In this document: piece after piece, positions 1 through 11,379 of the stretch | Numbering within the stretch: the first letter of the stretch is position 1 | Layout of the letters: each line of letters begins with the position of its first letter | Assembly: GCF_002999335.1 (NCBI RefSeq) | Contig: NW_020312269.1 | Span: 1-23,073 of the forward strand | Direction: 5' to 3' | Origin: Cyclospora cayetanensis | Taxonomy: Eukaryota; Apicomplexa; Conoidasida; Eucoccidiorida; Eimeriidae | Length of the DNA: 23,073 nt | Notes under the pieces: model-generated | What the model saw: only the letters and a program-made list of their open reading frames with translations | Databases searched by the model: none | Told to the model about the DNA's origin: nothing | Program-made: the position numbers and the translations under genes

Positions 1-280
1 CCACACCCACCCCAACCCACCCCCCCCCCCCCCCCAACCACCACAATAACAACCACCCACAAACCCGTATCAACTAGAGCCACACTGCGATACTACATAC
101 ACATAGCCGACGAACAGAAAGAGTAGAGCATAGACAATAGAAGCGACATAACCGGATACAAGTGCAGCGCAAGCCCACAGCGCACACCACATAGCATCAC
201 ACCGGATCGCGAGACATCAGCCCAAGTCACTATGATCACTCAACCCACAACTGCACATCCAACCCCTACATCCCTACACC
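1..280. other. C-rich and degenerate sequence outside the telomere array
   Basis: The first ~60 bases are almost only C and A and include an uninterrupted run of 16 C (20-35). Positions 60-230 are mixed sequence with no ORF or repeat that I can identify, and 230-280 becomes C/A-rich again as it approaches the telomere array. A chromosome end should stop in telomere repeats, so sequence distal to them is unexpected. It may be low-quality read-end or assembly sequence, or decayed telomere-like DNA. I see no gene here. Confidence 0.5.
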
Positions 281-440
281 CCAACCCCAAAACCCTACAC
301 CCCCAACCCGAAACCCTAAACCCTAATCCCGAAACCCTAAACCCTAAACCCTAAACCCTAAACCCTAAAACCCTAAACCCTAAACCCTAAACCCTAAACC
401 CTAAACCCTAAACCCTAAACCCTAAACCCTAAACCCTAAA
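281..440. repeat. Telomere repeat array, AAACCCT type
   Basis: Positions 281-331 hold degenerate units (for example CCCTACAC, CCCGAAA, CCCTAATCCCG). From about 332 to 440 the 7-mer AAACCCT repeats about 15 times almost perfectly, with one 8-mer variant (an extra A near 365-371). The C-rich strand runs 5'->3' into the chromosome, which is the orientation of a left chromosome end. TTTAGGG telomeres are known in plants, green algae, oomycetes and coccidian Apicomplexa. The array is short (~160 bp), so it is either a truncated terminal array or an interstitial telomeric stretch. Unique sequence starts abruptly at 441. Confidence 0.93.
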
Positions 441-3400
441 CATAATTCTTCTACATCACTTGGAGGCAGATGCGAGATCTGCATTCCAAAGGTCATCCTT
501 GGTGTTCTTATAATATCTGTGGTTATCGTGAACTCTATGGGTGGTTTCAGGGAACGCGGTTGTTTTGTTCTGCCTCTACAGAGTTGTCATACTCTTGTTT
601 TCAGCTGGTCCAAATAAAGGACTTTTTCCAAATCTTCATTATGCTGACGTTTATGCACGGAGGGGTGTTCCTGGCCTCTGATCACTTAAGATCGATACTG
701 GTGCATAACTTCGCATCTTTTCCGGTGCATACTTACATCTGCCAACATCAGCACGCTTCATCGTAGTAGTACTCCTCCACCCTTTGCTCACATAGTCCTA
801 TATCACTAAAATTGTGTCCGGGGATTGCATGTTTGTAGCGTTAGGGTCCTAGTCCCTTCACAGTACATCTACCAGCATCTTAATGCACAAAAAATACTAT
901 CCATGCAGAGCAATACACTCCCTTCCTCCCCGCAGTACACCTAATTGGCTGACAACAGTTTGTTGTACCCACTTATTTTCGCACATAGGCCCTGAAACGC
1001 TTGATGCTTTCCTGTTTTCAACACGAAATATCCAACTCACGCGTTCAAGTAAGTTTTGCCTTTGCTCATTCAGCTCCCAAATTTATCTGCAGTAATTTCT
1101 CAAGCTAATCTACACCATTCGTTTAGGCCCGCACTATCGCCACCGGCTACATCCCCAATGATCACACCACTCCCAAAAAGTGAGAACATGCCTACACTTC
1201 CGTTTCTAGCATCCAAATACCTTCTTTTAAAAAGCGTACAAAGTCATGTGCCTCCAGTTTTCCTGCGAAGAATGCAGGCCATTGAAATCTGTGAAGAACA
1301 ACACGTTTTAATTTGTTTTCTTTGCTTCCCAATGCCACTCGAACCTGAGCACGCCGGCAAAGTAAAAATGGCATTCGTGATGCTCAAACCACAAATCACG
1401 AGCTCCAAGCATAAACAGACATTCACAGCACAGCTAGCCGGAAGGAAAACCGGGGGACAGCAGTCAGCTTATCAATGACTCAACAGTAGCTGACTTGTAT
1501 ATGCTTAGAGATATCAGCTCATAAGTTGTTATGCAAAAGCTGTACCAAAACTTTACTCGTCTTTATTCTACCAACCGCCAAGGAAACCATCCCATTTTCA
1601 TACAATTTCAAAGTTTAAGGCTTCGACGCGACTGCATATTACATTGTGGCCTGCAGTAGGCGGACATAGTCCCACGTCAAAGGGGATGATGATTCTTGCT
1701 TTATCCAATAGGCACCAATACAGCACATAGGGAACTTAGAGGTGATAATGGTCAGCTTCCTTCAGCCCTTCACGAAAAACCCACACTGCCCCTACTAGCC
1801 AACAGGCTGTCTCAGAAAGTCTCTGCCAAGGCAAATCTTACATACTGCACATAGATTGAATTCACGGTAAAATGATGTGTTTGAAACATTTCACGGCGTA
1901 CGCTAAAAGAAGTTTTCGATATCACGACAATGCTGGCTCGCAAACGGTTTGGGGGAAGCTCCCTCATTAGCAAGTTAAATTGGTAGTGACCGTAGCATAA
2001 ATAAAAATATCTAATATGAAAAGCAAGGACGCAGAGACTATCATAGAAACCCGCACAATTGCTTTATAGCGCATTTCATCTTTGGCGCTACTCAGCAGAC
2101 ATTTTAGCAGGAAGGTCACCAATAACTGCAGGCGCTGTGCTCTACATTCCACGCTCTCCTTGCCCCCACGCTCTTAAATCAGACCATTTGATTTATGCGT
2201 GTGTATCAAGACCTCGTTGTTTATCGAAACATAGATATCAGAAGATCTGATGTAGCTCGGCAAATTACTAGAGGCCATCCCCATTTCTCTCTTGAGCAAC
2301 GATGTCGCAGTCCAACAGGGCAAAGCAGGCGGAATCAGCTAGCTACTCATTGCACTAGTCACAAAAACCATATAAACACGCTAACAACATCGGTTTAGCC
2401 GCAAACATCGACGAAATGTAAGAGTCTGTTATATCTCTATATCATTGCTCGTCCTCCCATTCATCCAGCGACTTCCTAAGTTAACCAAGAGCCACGTTTC
2501 TTGCAGCACAGCCTTCAACCCCTTCCCAGGAGACCTATCAATGTATTTACAAAAACTGTCACTGAACGAATCAATATACTTTTCCTTTTAGCCTGCACGA
2601 GACAGTAGCCTTAGTGCTCTCTGATTCTGGAGAACAATTAGGCCTCAAACCCGCCGGGCTGTCAATCCAAAAGACAGCTGCCCCACGCAGCTTGCAAGCA
2701 CACACAGCGACAAAACCCTTAGGTGTAAAACATGCTTTACGCACCCACAGTAACAGCAGAGCTCGGTTCTCCTTTCTTATGCCTTAAGGATGATTACGGC
2801 GGTACAGTTGTCCTAGCTGCCACAGTTGACGAAAAGAGTAATAAGAAGAATATTGCATTGCATACCGTCTATGGATACAGTTGTATACTCTACTAGAAAA
2901 AATACACTTATCTCTCAAGGTTAGATGATAGAAGGAAACGCCACAGAGGCATCAGATACTCTGCTAAATAACATCACTCATTCAACGAACACAGCCGCAC
3001 AGTCGAAAAATGGACGGTATCGAACACAAGAAAACATTCAGAATTGCTGTTCTCGCAATGGGGCAACGAGGTTTATCTACAGCGAAACGCTTGCGTACAT
3101 GTGCTACTTTTTGCACTCACTGTGGCTGCTACTCCTTGGTATGCGGAGCTAAAACACATGTGATATGACCCTTTATGTGTAATATAAATAAGGGCAAGGC
3201 AGAATGCGCTGTCGGTTGTACCCGACCAGTAAAAAAACAGACGATAAAGGTCAGGAAGGGACGTGACATGGATTAACATCAGAGAGTTAACACTAGCTTA
3301 CTTTATTGTGTGTGCAGCTGACGGCAATGTAAGGCAAGACAGGGAAAAGTGTGCGAGTGCCTCTTTCGACAATAAATTTTGAACTTGCCGTGACTACGGC

Positions 3401-6400
3401 ATAAAATACCGATTATTCTGCAGAAGCCCAACTAGCTCTAAGACCTTGTGGAGAATTTTCTGAAGACGCAACCTCCTGATAATTTACGATTCTAAACAAC
3501 AGGCTAGGGGTGGGGTGGATGCGCAGTTAAAACTTTGCGACAGAGCCAGAAGGTAAGCATAACCGCAAACAGGGTTACATATAGATGCCTTGATGGGCAG
3601 TTGTTTGATACCTTTATGAACAAAAGTTTCTTCTCTTTAGCTGTTTCCACAAATGCCTTACTTGAAAACAACAGCCCTTACGAGTAAATAATACACCCAA
3701 AGCAGCCAGAAAAGAAACCACCAGGCTCAGACTATTAGTGTCTGTAGTCGAACCTAGGCTGCCGCTTGGGATTGTAATGCTTTTAGTGCTCACATTTTAC
3801 TAGTTAAATTTAATGGATGCTGGCTTGGTCCTTGATGTTCCCAAACTTCATGCAATTCACTTATTTTCAACCAACTACTGATGGGGGGGAGTGTTTCTTT
3901 GCCAAGCGACAACAAGCGTGGGGTCATAGGGTGGCCTCCTTTGGGAATGCAATCCGATAAAGTTGGAACGATACAAGGAGGACTGGCGTGGCCCTTGCCC
4001 AAGGATGACACAACAAAAGCATACTTCTAAATAAGACATTTCCAGCTATTAAATCTCCATAGGTCAATCCCAGTGGCCGAAACACCTTGCCCCAAAACCT
4101 ACTCCCTTGGAATCACCACCAAAGATTTCAGGGAAGGGATAGATTTGAAACACTATGCACTGCCACACACACACACAAATCGATGCCAGTAATGAGCAAT
4201 GTAGTAGTACTGTAGTCCGGGAATTACTTAGTTTTTACTCGAACTCCCAGTGGCTTGAGCAGGTGAATGTATCATGTCGTTTATGTAGGTACTCAGGCGT
4301 TAATGCTTAGATGGCACAATGGCAAGGTCTAGTAGGGACGACACACTAAATATGTTAGAGGCAAGGCGTGGCTCACATCATGCGGTGCCTACAACCCGGA
4401 ATTGGCAGCATTCCGAGCCTTTCAAAAGCGTTGTTGTAGCAACGCCTGCAAAACGTGTAGGTCAGGAAGGTTAAGTACAGCTTTAACGCACTCTGAAAAT
4501 GCAGGGAATTGACTTATGTGTGCATCGGAGCATCGCGTGTGTGACAGGGCCTGTGCACCGCTGCGGAATGTGATCAGGTGCATGAGACAAATTCAGAGGC
4601 ACAGCTCACACTAGGCGGCTTTATCAAAGCATGATACGCATGAAGAGAGATCCCAGAAATCAGCAGTGAGAACAATCACCAAGCATCGGTTGCCTTCAGT
4701 TAAAGTGCTTGTCCTCTAGCTTCCAAAATGAAAATTGTGCACTAGCACATAGTTTATTTCGTATGCTGTCAAAGGCAAAGTCATCAAGTTTTTGATAAGC
4801 AGGAATTCACATACCGAGAACTGTACCGTACAGCAAAACAGACAGAAGCACTCCCTGGCACAGCGTATCCTGATACACCCGCCATAACTTTAAAACTCCG
4901 TGCACAGCCTCTTCGCTGCTCAATTAATCTCATCCAAGCGTCATGAATTTGCCAAAATATTTGATTAAAGCTCGGTTCTCACCTTTAATCATTTAGAGAA
5001 AATGAACTGCAAACAAGCCACGCTGCACTCCAAAGAATCACTCTAAAGGAAATATCTTTCTTATAATGCGAAGATATACATCAAAAATAGACAAATCCAG
5101 ATGTCACAAGCTTGCGCAATCTGCTGCATTTGCTTTGAACTTTTTGTGAACGAGTGCAACCAAAGTGTTTTGAGCATTCGTTCTTCAGCAATTCAGTGAT
5201 GCCATCGTCTTATCATCGGCTATTGCCCTGCACGCAGGTGCTCCTGTGGAGGGACCTCATTAAGTCCAGCTGCAACTAAGAACAGGCGCGAATTCTTTTC
5301 GACGCTTGGTGCCAGTATCTTCGCAAACTAGCAACACATCGACCTCAAAAATTGCCGTCAACCGCGCAATTAAGATTATTTCCCTTGGATGGTGGCATGT
5401 TTCACTTAGATACGAATTACACCAGGTGCATTTTTACTGACCGATGTTAATTTTTTTATTTATTGCAGTTCGCTCTTGGCACCATACACTGTACGCATGA
5501 CTTTTGAAAATATATCCTTGTCATTTTTAAGAGTTCTTAACTGCGCCAAAGCAATAAATCATATCAGGCACATATACGTGCAAGCAATAACTCCCAATTA
5601 GAGAAGCCACGAAACACGTTGCATTTGGGGCTCTCAAAAACCTATCACCTATGTCAAATATCAATGTGGGAATTATTAAGAAAATCGTGGTTCTACAGTT
5701 ATACGTAGTACACAAGATCTTGCATACATTACGATAGTATATGTGGTGAACGGAGTTAGGAATATTCGATTTCCTACTACATTACCTAGCTGCAAGGTGA
5801 CTAGGATAAGCCAGAGAAATGTGCTGCTGAGTTCGAATCGTGAGACCTTCCAGTACGACAAAACCAGGGCATCCCATACAAGAGACGGCCTCTTTCTTTG
5901 AACCAGAAGAGCTCCGCAATTGAGCCACTCCGACTGTGTCGCCATCGACAAAAAGAGACTGTCCATATATCCACCCCTTATTTTAACCAGAGTTATTAGT
6001 CCCCTTGGCATGAATTAAAAATGTCTTGATTTGAATGTGTAAGCCAGTAGTCTATCGCACACTCGTACAAAATTCGAGAAGAAGCAAGAAAACTTGTCTA
6101 TTCAAGAGAATGCTTGCTAGAAGGTTACAGATGTCGGGGCTCTCCGCTACACAAAATGAAGACTTTTGCTTTTCAGGATTGCACAGCTCTCTGTGTCACC
6201 TGATTTCTGAATCACACAATGCATGCAGATATATGGTGCCGGTCGGTTGCTTGATCTGTGTAGCGCTAATACTGAAATTACTCTTCTAGAGCAGGAATCT
6301 ACGCGATTAATTGCGTGATGGCCTGTTACCCATAAGCAGCCCCCGAAAGAGAACTCGCGAAGGTTTACAACTAGATATAGGCCTGTTATATATTTTCGGA

Positions 6401-6640
6401 AGGCTGCGATGTCTGCGTTTGATGGTTTTCTTACGTAAGATACGTGTAGCAAGCCCATGAGGCCTAGGCGCGTAAACGTGCTGCTGAGAAGTCTCCATAC
6501 AAAGACGCATAGCATGTTCTTGTGCTGGGCAAAGCTGCATGTTGACGTATGAGGGAAGCACAGCCTGTTAGTGATAGTTCCATAGGCACCTCCCTAGAAT
6601 TCTTCAAAGTCACCTAGTGAACATTTTGAAATGACGCCGA
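441..6640. other. Subtelomeric spacer without recognised genes
   Basis: This 6.2-kb stretch is AT-leaning and complex. The longest open frames are 98-140 codons (for example 1056-1478 + and 5676-6011 -). They show no domain, signal peptide or composition that I can tie to a protein family, and they overlap one another in several frames as random ORFs do. I did not recognise a tRNA, rRNA or transposon motif. Decayed elements too diverged to see by eye cannot be excluded. Confidence 0.55.
4164..4177. repeat. (CA)7 microsatellite
   Basis: Seven uninterrupted CA dinucleotides. A minor simple repeat in non-coding DNA. Confidence 0.9.
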
Positions 6641-6679
6641 ATGCTTAGACTTCGTGGTCTCCTAGTTCCTTACCATAGT

Positions 6680-6776
6680 GATGGTGCACCCTGGAGCAGA
6701 ATGCACCATCTTAAAAGGGTCTCACATTTCATCTTCTACCCCGTAATTGATGAGCACCTGAATATTGTCATCAATT
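6680..6776. repeat. Two adjacent perfect inverted repeats
   Basis: GATGGTGCA at 6680-6688 pairs perfectly with TGCACCATC at 6702-6710 (9-bp stem, 13-nt loop). AATTGATGA at 6745-6753 pairs with TCATCAATT at 6768-6776 (9-bp stem, 14-nt loop). Either could form a hairpin. About one such 9-bp repeat is expected by chance in a window of this size, so only the pairing of two within 100 bp is notable. No gene next to them suggests a role. Confidence 0.6.
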
Positions 6777-8740
6777 GTCAGTGGTTCTGGTCAACAGAGC
6801 AAAATATTTAAGGTATTTACCGCCCCGCCTGCTCATCAAGAAACATTTCGGTCTCTTGCAGCAACTTCTGGGCATAAAAGCGCGCCACCATAGCCGCCTA
6901 AATGGTTTTGTAACACCTTACCAAGCGCTTTAGCAGTCGACAGCTCTGCTTACTCTTTAAAAACTTGACATAGCCCTTGCGTTTAAACTTTAACTCCCTT
7001 TGCCTTCACTCCCTCCATTGCTGTTTTACACCTCTACGGAGCTCGCCTCGCAAATCGCTGCCAGCAAATGGATCATAACACCGCAAATTCTATAGATCTA
7101 TCAGACTGCAGCCAGCGTACGCTGGTCTGTCAACCAATCGTACATCTCAGTTGCTTAAATGAGTGCGTTTGCTAAAACAATAGGATCATTGTCGTAACTA
7201 CAGGCCGCACGCCCAATCAACACTGCGTCCACTCTACGCAGTGCGGTCGGTACTCGTCACTTCCGCAAGTGGAGCAAACACCAACGTGATATTGCCTGCC
7301 TCTAAGCCACAAAATGCAAGTTCGCTGAGCGTTTCCGATACAATGGCGCGTTGCAAGTTTTCGTTTCGTGCTTAGCTGCCTTTGCTGAGTCTCATAGACA
7401 TACCCCCTGCACGCCGTAGAGCAGCTGCTGCAAGTGCAGTTTCTCTCAAATAACTCAAAAATAACTGTTAGTAATTCTTACTGAATTCACGCCGTCCTAC
7501 GATTGGCATACCCTACCAACCCAGCCCTGGAATGCGTAACAGTACTCCTTTCACGATACGCTGGCTGCCTGTACATCTTCCGGCAGATGCGTGGCTTTTA
7601 AGAAAACGGTAAGCCACCGAGAATGCAAATTGGAAGCAGAACGGTAAAAGAACTATCGGGTACATGAGACGCGGTGCATGATAGAGACAGAATCCGTACA
7701 TGCCACTCGTGCGTGGAGATATTTGTTTGTTTCAACGAGCCGGCAAACCGTCTAGCAGGGCGGAATGCTCAAAAGCCCATATGGACACCTGTTACAAGCA
7801 CCCTCTACTGCCGAACATCCACCTACCACGCAACCACACCTTCAGATCGCCGAGAGCTAGTGCCGAAACAGTTTTTGGATGAATTCCAATTGTTAAATCA
7901 TGAAGATCTGGCTCGGTGTCGAGCATATTATAGTTTTCATTAGATCTGGCGCTCAGACCTTTATACACTCACCAAGCTTCCAAACAGTGAAAGGGGCATT
8001 GTACTGGATTACTCCACATACATCCATGTTTACGGGCAGCTACTCGATGCACGCGTTAATGAGGCCCTTCCCTTACTGCAGTGCCAGTGATCGCCAAGCT
8101 CGTAGTGTCTCTACAAGGAGAGCAGCGAAATTGCGGCGCATTCTATATACAAAGATACATTGCACGTTTTGTGCAACCCACAGCTGCATTCGCTGAGTGT
8201 GGTGAACGCACGACATGCAGAGCGTAGAGCAGCTAAGCTGATGTCTACGTAACATCTTTCAAGCAGCTGATGAAAAACAGTCTGCAGTGCTGAATGGCTA
8301 TGCCACCAACTATGGCCTTGAGACTTAGCCATGGCACTGTTATACTCTATAAAGCTTGCACTGTTCAGCAGGATATCTCCTGTTAGCTCACCTGCCATTA
8401 GCACTTCAAAAGAAAGCAGATTTTAAGTTTTAAGGCTACTGTCGTTGGCGGGTACTACGCTACAGAGAAAGGGCGCTCACATTCTGAATGAGCGGTCGGG
8501 TAGAGATGCATTTTATTCGACATCTGCTGGGCGCACGCGAACACTACTGCAGCCAAGTTATTGGTATGGAGAGAGCACTTAGCGGTAAAGCATTTCATGC
8601 CTTTTAAGAGAAAAGCACTGTTCGAGCTATAGACCTCGGAGTCCACTTGACCGGCTCCTGGACGTAATACTTTATGTCTCTTGTTTACGCCCCACAGAGG
8701 CCACGTCTCGCACTTACAGCCAAGGGGTCACGTTTAATTT
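6777..8740. other. Spacer without recognised genes
   Basis: This stretch holds only short ORFs of 60-98 codons (for example 7674-7943 +, 7900-8196 +, 8111-8404 -) that overlap in different frames. None carries a motif I can support. It lies between the left spacer and the 3' side of the minus-strand chromovirus, so part of it may be the element's 3' LTR. I could not find a matching second LTR copy above 14.3 kb to confirm that. Confidence 0.5.
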
Positions 8741-9033
8741 TTTGACACTTTTTCTGTTTGGAAGTATCCGTTTATGTCTTTATTTCTTTGCTCAAACCTT
8801 GCTACTGTATTGTTCTGCACTACACTTTCATTCGTCTTGCAAGCAGCCTTCGCCCCCTGGCGACCGTCGGGTGCTCTATCAGCGGGGTCAACTGCAAGTT
8901 TTCTTCAAGGGTGTCGTCCCTCGTGTATCTTTCAGGAATCATTGTGAGTTCCTGACGCTTGCCTCTCCAGCTGCCGTCCAAGTTAGTTATGCCTTAACAG
9001 CCTGCTCGCCTTAAAATTTTTGGTAGGTTCCTG

Positions 9034-9059
9034 AAGCGGCTTCTGTCAGTGAGCCGCTT
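9034..9059. repeat. 8-bp inverted repeat after the chromodomain
   Basis: AAGCGGCT (9034-9041) and AGCCGCTT (9052-9059) are perfect complements around a 10-nt loop, and a purine-rich minus-strand run lies next to them (9064-9073). This is where a polypurine tract and the 3' LTR would begin. Stems of this length are common by chance. Confidence 0.4.
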
Positions 9060-9109
9060 GCTCTCCTCCCGTAACCGTCACCTCTAAGAGGCTGGCAGAG
9101 CCGGCTGCT

Positions 9110-9275
9110 ACCTGTCGGGGTCGCTTGAGTTGTTACGCTGCCAGGCGAGGAGGGAAGCCGGCAATTTGTAAGGCTGAGTCTGCTTCCAGGTGGCGTGGTC
9201 CTCTGGCTTGCCGCGTTCTCTAAGGAGATACAAAAGGGAGTCACCCTCACTCTTATCTGTCACAGTGTAGTCCAC
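9110..9275 (-). pseudogene. Chromodomain remnant at the integrase C-terminus
   Basis: Chromodomains on chromovirus integrases bind modified histones and direct insertion to particular chromatin. The minus strand reads YTVTDKSEGDSLLYLLRERG and then KPEDHATWKQTQPYKLP followed by ASLLAWQRN. This lines up with the family pattern EYLVRWxGxPxxxATWEPxxxL followed by a C-terminal helix, with the Trp of the TWEP box conserved. It starts ~40 codons after the GPY/F module, as expected. It is open for its whole length, so it is one of the better preserved parts. This domain separates the element from other Ty3/gypsy lineages. Confidence 0.78.
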
Positions 9276-9379
9276 TCCGTAGGTGGCTGATGCCTGCCTG
9301 GTGGTGTCCCGGATGTAGAGGTGACCGACCGCTGGCTCTTGAAACGTCTCATGAATATTGCATAATCGAGCTCTAATGC

Positions 9380-10530
9380 GTGGCGATGCGTGAGAACATT
9401 GTGGCGCTTGCGTCAGGGAGGCACGGCACCGCTGTCGGCAACCTTGCGAACCTGATAGACTATCAAAATTGGTCCGCAGTAACGGTGCCCAAGCTTAGAG
9501 CAGATGGACACATCCGGGAGATTGCGGGTACTAATCCACGCTTCGCCACCAACAGTAAACTCAACTTCCCGTAGCTCGGAATCAGCTCGAAACGTTTGCT
9601 GTCTTTTGTCTAAAATATACGACTTTAGGTCGGCTCACACATTTTTCTGTTGAACCTGGTCATAGGGGGTAAGTTTTGGCGCGACGCTCTCAAGCAGGCC
9701 GGTTGCTGATGGAGTAGTATGGTACTCACTGGTAACCGGTGGTGCTCTATGCAAGTGCAGGAGCGAGAGGCACGATCTGACACTCGAGCCCATCGGATTG
9801 AGGAATCGAACTCCGCAGCATCTGTCCATGCATTCTGTTCACCGTCCCTTTGAAGGCAATGTGCGGATGCCACCATCCGCTTAAACTTCAAAGCCTGGCA
9901 TAGACGCTCCCGATTGTCAGAGTGACACCTTAGGCCCCGATCAAAAAGAAGGATTGTTAAACTCCACGGTATCAAAGTAGGCGTGATGCAACCAATTGAA
10001 CCATATCCGGTTTTGTACTAGCTTCGGTAGTCAATGTGAACTGCGTCGTCGAGTAAGTGCGTGTACTAAGCGGACGGTGAACTGTTGTTGTCATAGTAGA
10101 AAAGGAATCCGTGATAAAATATAGCTTGACGTGACTGAATCGTTTGAAAGCAATGAGGGATGGCTGATGCAAGCTGCCTGGCCTCTGAATAAGTACCTTG
10201 CGGGCTCGCCATGGCACACTCCATAGGCATTAAAATGAGTTCGCATAGTACCGCGCATTGCGAAAGGAAGATCTGTGATAAAATGTAGCTTATCGTGACT
10301 ACATCGTTTGCAAGAAAGGCGTTGGCAGGTAATGACGTGGTCATGGCTCCGAACAACATATAAAACCTAGGTAGCGCAGGGACACGAATGCGCCCCATGT
10401 CAAGTATGCAAATGCGCAGAGAATGAGTGATGAGAAAAAGCGCTTTTTTTGCTGGCTTTGAAGTAAGAATGACCCCCTTCGCCTTCGTGCCACTCCACTA
10501 CTTCGGAAGGTTCGATGAGGTCGGGCCACT
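9380..10530 (-). pseudogene. Integrase remnant of the chromovirus (zinc-binding, DDE core, GPY/F module)
   Basis: Integrase joins element DNA to the host chromosome. Minus-strand order: RIRVPALPRFYMLF (about 10,390-10,350) resembles the start of the HHCC zinc-binding domain, though its His residues are not recognisable. The DDE core follows: KPDMVQLVASRLL (about 10,010-9,975), LFDRGLR and DNRERLCQALKFKRMVASAH (family: VSDRDxRFxSxFWxxLxxxLxxKxxxSTAxHPQ), then NRMHGQMLRSS and SSTTGY-like sequence by 9,740. The second catalytic Asp survives (FDRG); the first Asp and the Glu are not recognisable. Last comes ELREVEFTVGGEAWIS with STRNLP, LGHRYCGPILIV and HNVLTHRH (9,590-9,390), the C-terminal GPY/F-type module. 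Several frameshifts and stops are present, and the first part contains an internal duplication listed separately. Confidence 0.9.
10101..10313. repeat. Imperfect direct duplication inside the integrase, ~164-bp spacing
   Basis: A ~50-bp block at 10,101-10,150 recurs at 10,263-10,313. Over the 40 bases starting GTGATAAAAT (10,111 and 10,275) 34 match, and the flanking AAAGGAA also matches. On the minus strand both copies encode a similar peptide (VVTISYILSQI and SVTSSYILSRI). An intact integrase has one such segment, so this is a local duplication that has since diverged. Confidence 0.8.
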
Positions 10531-10559
10531 TGGATTAAGGAGCTTAAGCTTGAGCTCGT

Positions 10560-10916
10560 CTGGGGCCATCATCAGGGGACAAAGGAAGGAAGGTTTCGCG
10601 GCTCAAGGTCTGACTTTAACCGATGTTGAGCGATCACGACCCTGACGTTGAACACTCCGGTGCAGGAGGGCACATTGGGCTCCCGCTCTGGTGCCTCGCT
10701 TCGTGACACTGGCTCAGGGGACGATTGGGATGGGGGAGCTTTATAGGGGACCGCTTGACCCCCTGCGTAAGCTGGCATCCCCACAATAGCTGCCTGACCG
10801 CCCTGATTCCCGTGCTGCTGTTCTGGTGCATCAGGGGCTGCAGTAATGGCGGTCATCCACCCATAGAAAGTGATGCAAGCAGTGACGAGCAGGTGCACGG
10901 CATCTCCACCACTCAA
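10560..10916 (-). pseudogene. Pro/Gln/Gly-rich linker between RNase H and integrase
   Basis: A 114-codon open minus-strand frame (10,572-10,916) continues after the RNase H end. It is low in complexity and rich in Pro, Gln, Gly, Ser and Glu (for example GGQAVPYKAPPSQSSPEP). It has no domain that I recognise. Its position suggests the variable spacer before the integrase zinc-binding domain. It could instead be a small insertion. It was probably part of pol rather than a separate gene. Confidence 0.45.
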
Positions 10917-10949
10917 ATTGCGGATGGCCAGCGAGAACGTCCACAGTCT

Positions 10950-11320
10950 AGTAGCGCGTGCCTTTCAGATAGTTGATCATGAGATTCTAAAATTCGTTCA
11001 GAAAATCAAGCCAATGGCCCATGTGTTTTCGCTGTGGATCAGAGGTGGTTGACTGCTAGAAGTAGGTCAACTCCTGGTGAGTTGTGTGGGGTAAGCCGTT
11101 GCACAGAGGAGTACGTATCCCCACGTATTCAAAGCATTAACCGACGTGTGAGCCTCTTGGGTGGATATGGAGTACTTCTGCAGTAAAAAGTTCGTGATCT
11201 GGCTCAGATAGCGCTCGGTTGTTGTCGCGTTCCAATACTGAGCCTCAGGCATAGCCTGATGCAGCAGCATAAAGGTCTTTAGGTCTGGTGGAGTCGGGAA
11301 AATGGGCAAACCGTAGATTC
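10950..11320 (-). pseudogene. RNase H remnant of the chromovirus
   Basis: RNase H removes the RNA strand during reverse transcription. Across shifting minus-strand frames I read FPDSTRPKDLYAAASGYA then GSVLERD (family: TDASGYAxGAVLxQ), then YSISTQEAHTSVNALNTWGY (family: YSxTExELLAVVxALKxWRxYL), then HWLDFLNEF and INYLKGT (family: RWLxxLxEFDFxIxYxxGxxN) at ~11,020-10,960, ending near LAGHPQFE where ADALSR would stand. The catalytic Asp of TDASG is Ala. Two stops lie inside the last block. The segment links RT directly to the integrase, as in all Ty3/gypsy elements. Confidence 0.88.
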
Positions 11321-11379
11321 GACTAGCCGCGTTTCGATTTGCTTCACCGCGAAAGTATGCGGTGGAGTCCAGGTAGTGT

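Noticed and set aside
1056..1478. 140-codon plus-strand ORF in the left spacer.
   Set aside because: No domain or signal; it overlaps other frames on both strands and is within the range of chance ORFs for a window this size.
5820..5850. GTTCGAATC, a tRNA T-loop-like string.
   Set aside because: The flanking bases do not form the T stem on either strand, and no acceptor or anticodon arm is apparent.
5676..6011. 111-codon minus-strand ORF.
   Set aside because: No recognisable motif, composition like the surrounding non-coding DNA.
7240..7295. Plus-strand SASGANTNVI resembling a retropepsin DSGA motif.
   Set aside because: The Asp is absent and neither a knuckle upstream nor RT downstream could be found, so it stands alone.
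8400..9010. 3' LTR of the chromovirus, to pair with a 5' LTR above 14.3 kb.
   Set aside because: Expected by position, but I could not find a shared sequence between the two flanks by eye, so no LTR is annotated.
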